DNA of 19,616 nt from JBBTRP01 sp038065125 (lineage in GTDB: Bacteria; Patescibacteriota; Patescibacteriia; JACQRZ01). Positions 19,601 through 19,616 of the stretch are shown here, piece after piece (within the stretch, counting starts at the first letter, position 1; every line of letters starts with the position of its first letter). The stretch is taken from NCBI GenBank assembly GCA_038065125.1, contig JBBTRP010000029.1, forward strand, positions 1 through 19,616. Direction: 5' to 3'. The position numbers and the translations under genes are program-made. The notes beneath the pieces were generated by a model. The model was given only the letters and a program-made list of their open reading frames with translations, had not been told where the DNA came from and did not search any database.

Positions 19601-19616
19601 AGCTCGGCTCGAACCG

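Larger units (their letters stand above)
19450..19616 (-). pseudogene. Open frame entering from the window edge and ending inside the IS (possible interrupted gene)
   Basis: On the minus strand a frame is open from the edge (19616) for 54 codons, reading VRAELFQKIYFFENIFITCD, IFRFIAQEKEPLRKFEPSTA, PGLDPKFRTPSLVY, then TAA. The last 12 or so residues are encoded by the IS end. This is consistent with a gene tail replaced by the insertion, but the upstream part lies outside the window and the DNA is AT-rich with a simple hairpin, so chance is possible. Confidence 0.25.

Noticed and set aside
1..19616. tRNA, rRNA or CRISPR array
   Set aside because: No cloverleaf-like T-loop/acceptor combination, rRNA-like segment or regularly spaced short repeat was seen on reading; a tRNAscan or Infernal search was not possible here.

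Overview
The window looks like part of a chromosome from a candidate-phyla-radiation (Patescibacteria-like) bacterium. This is inferred from gene content and style, not from a marker gene. The clues are compact mostly one-strand genes, many small proteins and membrane-anchored hypotheticals, Ig-like and calcium-repeat surface proteins of a type common in that group, a 58-aa AbrB-like protein, and several promoters placed directly on the start codon (apparently leaderless mRNAs). The assembly has one 100-N scaffold gap (4467-4566). No rRNA, tRNA or CRISPR array was seen.

Layout. (1) 1-2132, minus strand: a small AbrB/MazE-like gene behind a 22-bp perfect palindrome, then a tightly packed string of RHH antitoxin, RelE/ParE-like toxin, a 'YHGTS' protein of unknown function and the N-terminal part of a polytopic membrane protein that runs off the window. 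(2) 2194-4757, minus: three exported or membrane-anchored proteins, namely an Ig-like secreted protein (broken by the gap), a membrane-anchored serpin-like protein, and a protein with an N-terminal membrane segment. (3) 4844-8212, minus: a visibly GC-richer pair, purine nucleoside phosphorylase and a 729-aa coiled-coil protein. Each has its own sigma70-like promoter, a Shine-Dalgarno sequence and a terminator hairpin, so the pair may have been acquired together. (4) 8216-10259, minus: a hypothetical protein, a class I methyltransferase and a two-TM membrane protein. (5) 10469-11558, plus: a tandem cytidine-deaminase-like protein with a strong SD and a hairpin terminator. (6) 11660-15807: core genes, comprising an ABC-F ATPase and EngB GTPase transcribed divergently from overlapping promoters, a cold-shock protein, two very small ORFs (40 and 21 aa), and an HI0933/YhiN-type flavoprotein. 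(7) 15808-19616: a repeat-rich, mobile region. It holds a gene remnant, two 112-bp direct repeats that each carry a terminator and bracket a 639-aa secreted calcium-repeat protein, and a complete IS3-family element with a -1 frameshift signal and a hairpin over its ribosome binding site.

No complete new defence or biosynthetic system is visible. The most distinctive items are the predicted serpin, the terminator-bearing repeat pair whose second copy also supplies a -35 box, the TTGTGC-type -35 boxes on apparently leaderless transcripts, the toxin-antitoxin operon extended by a YHGTS protein, and the tiny Lys-rich ORF with its own terminator.
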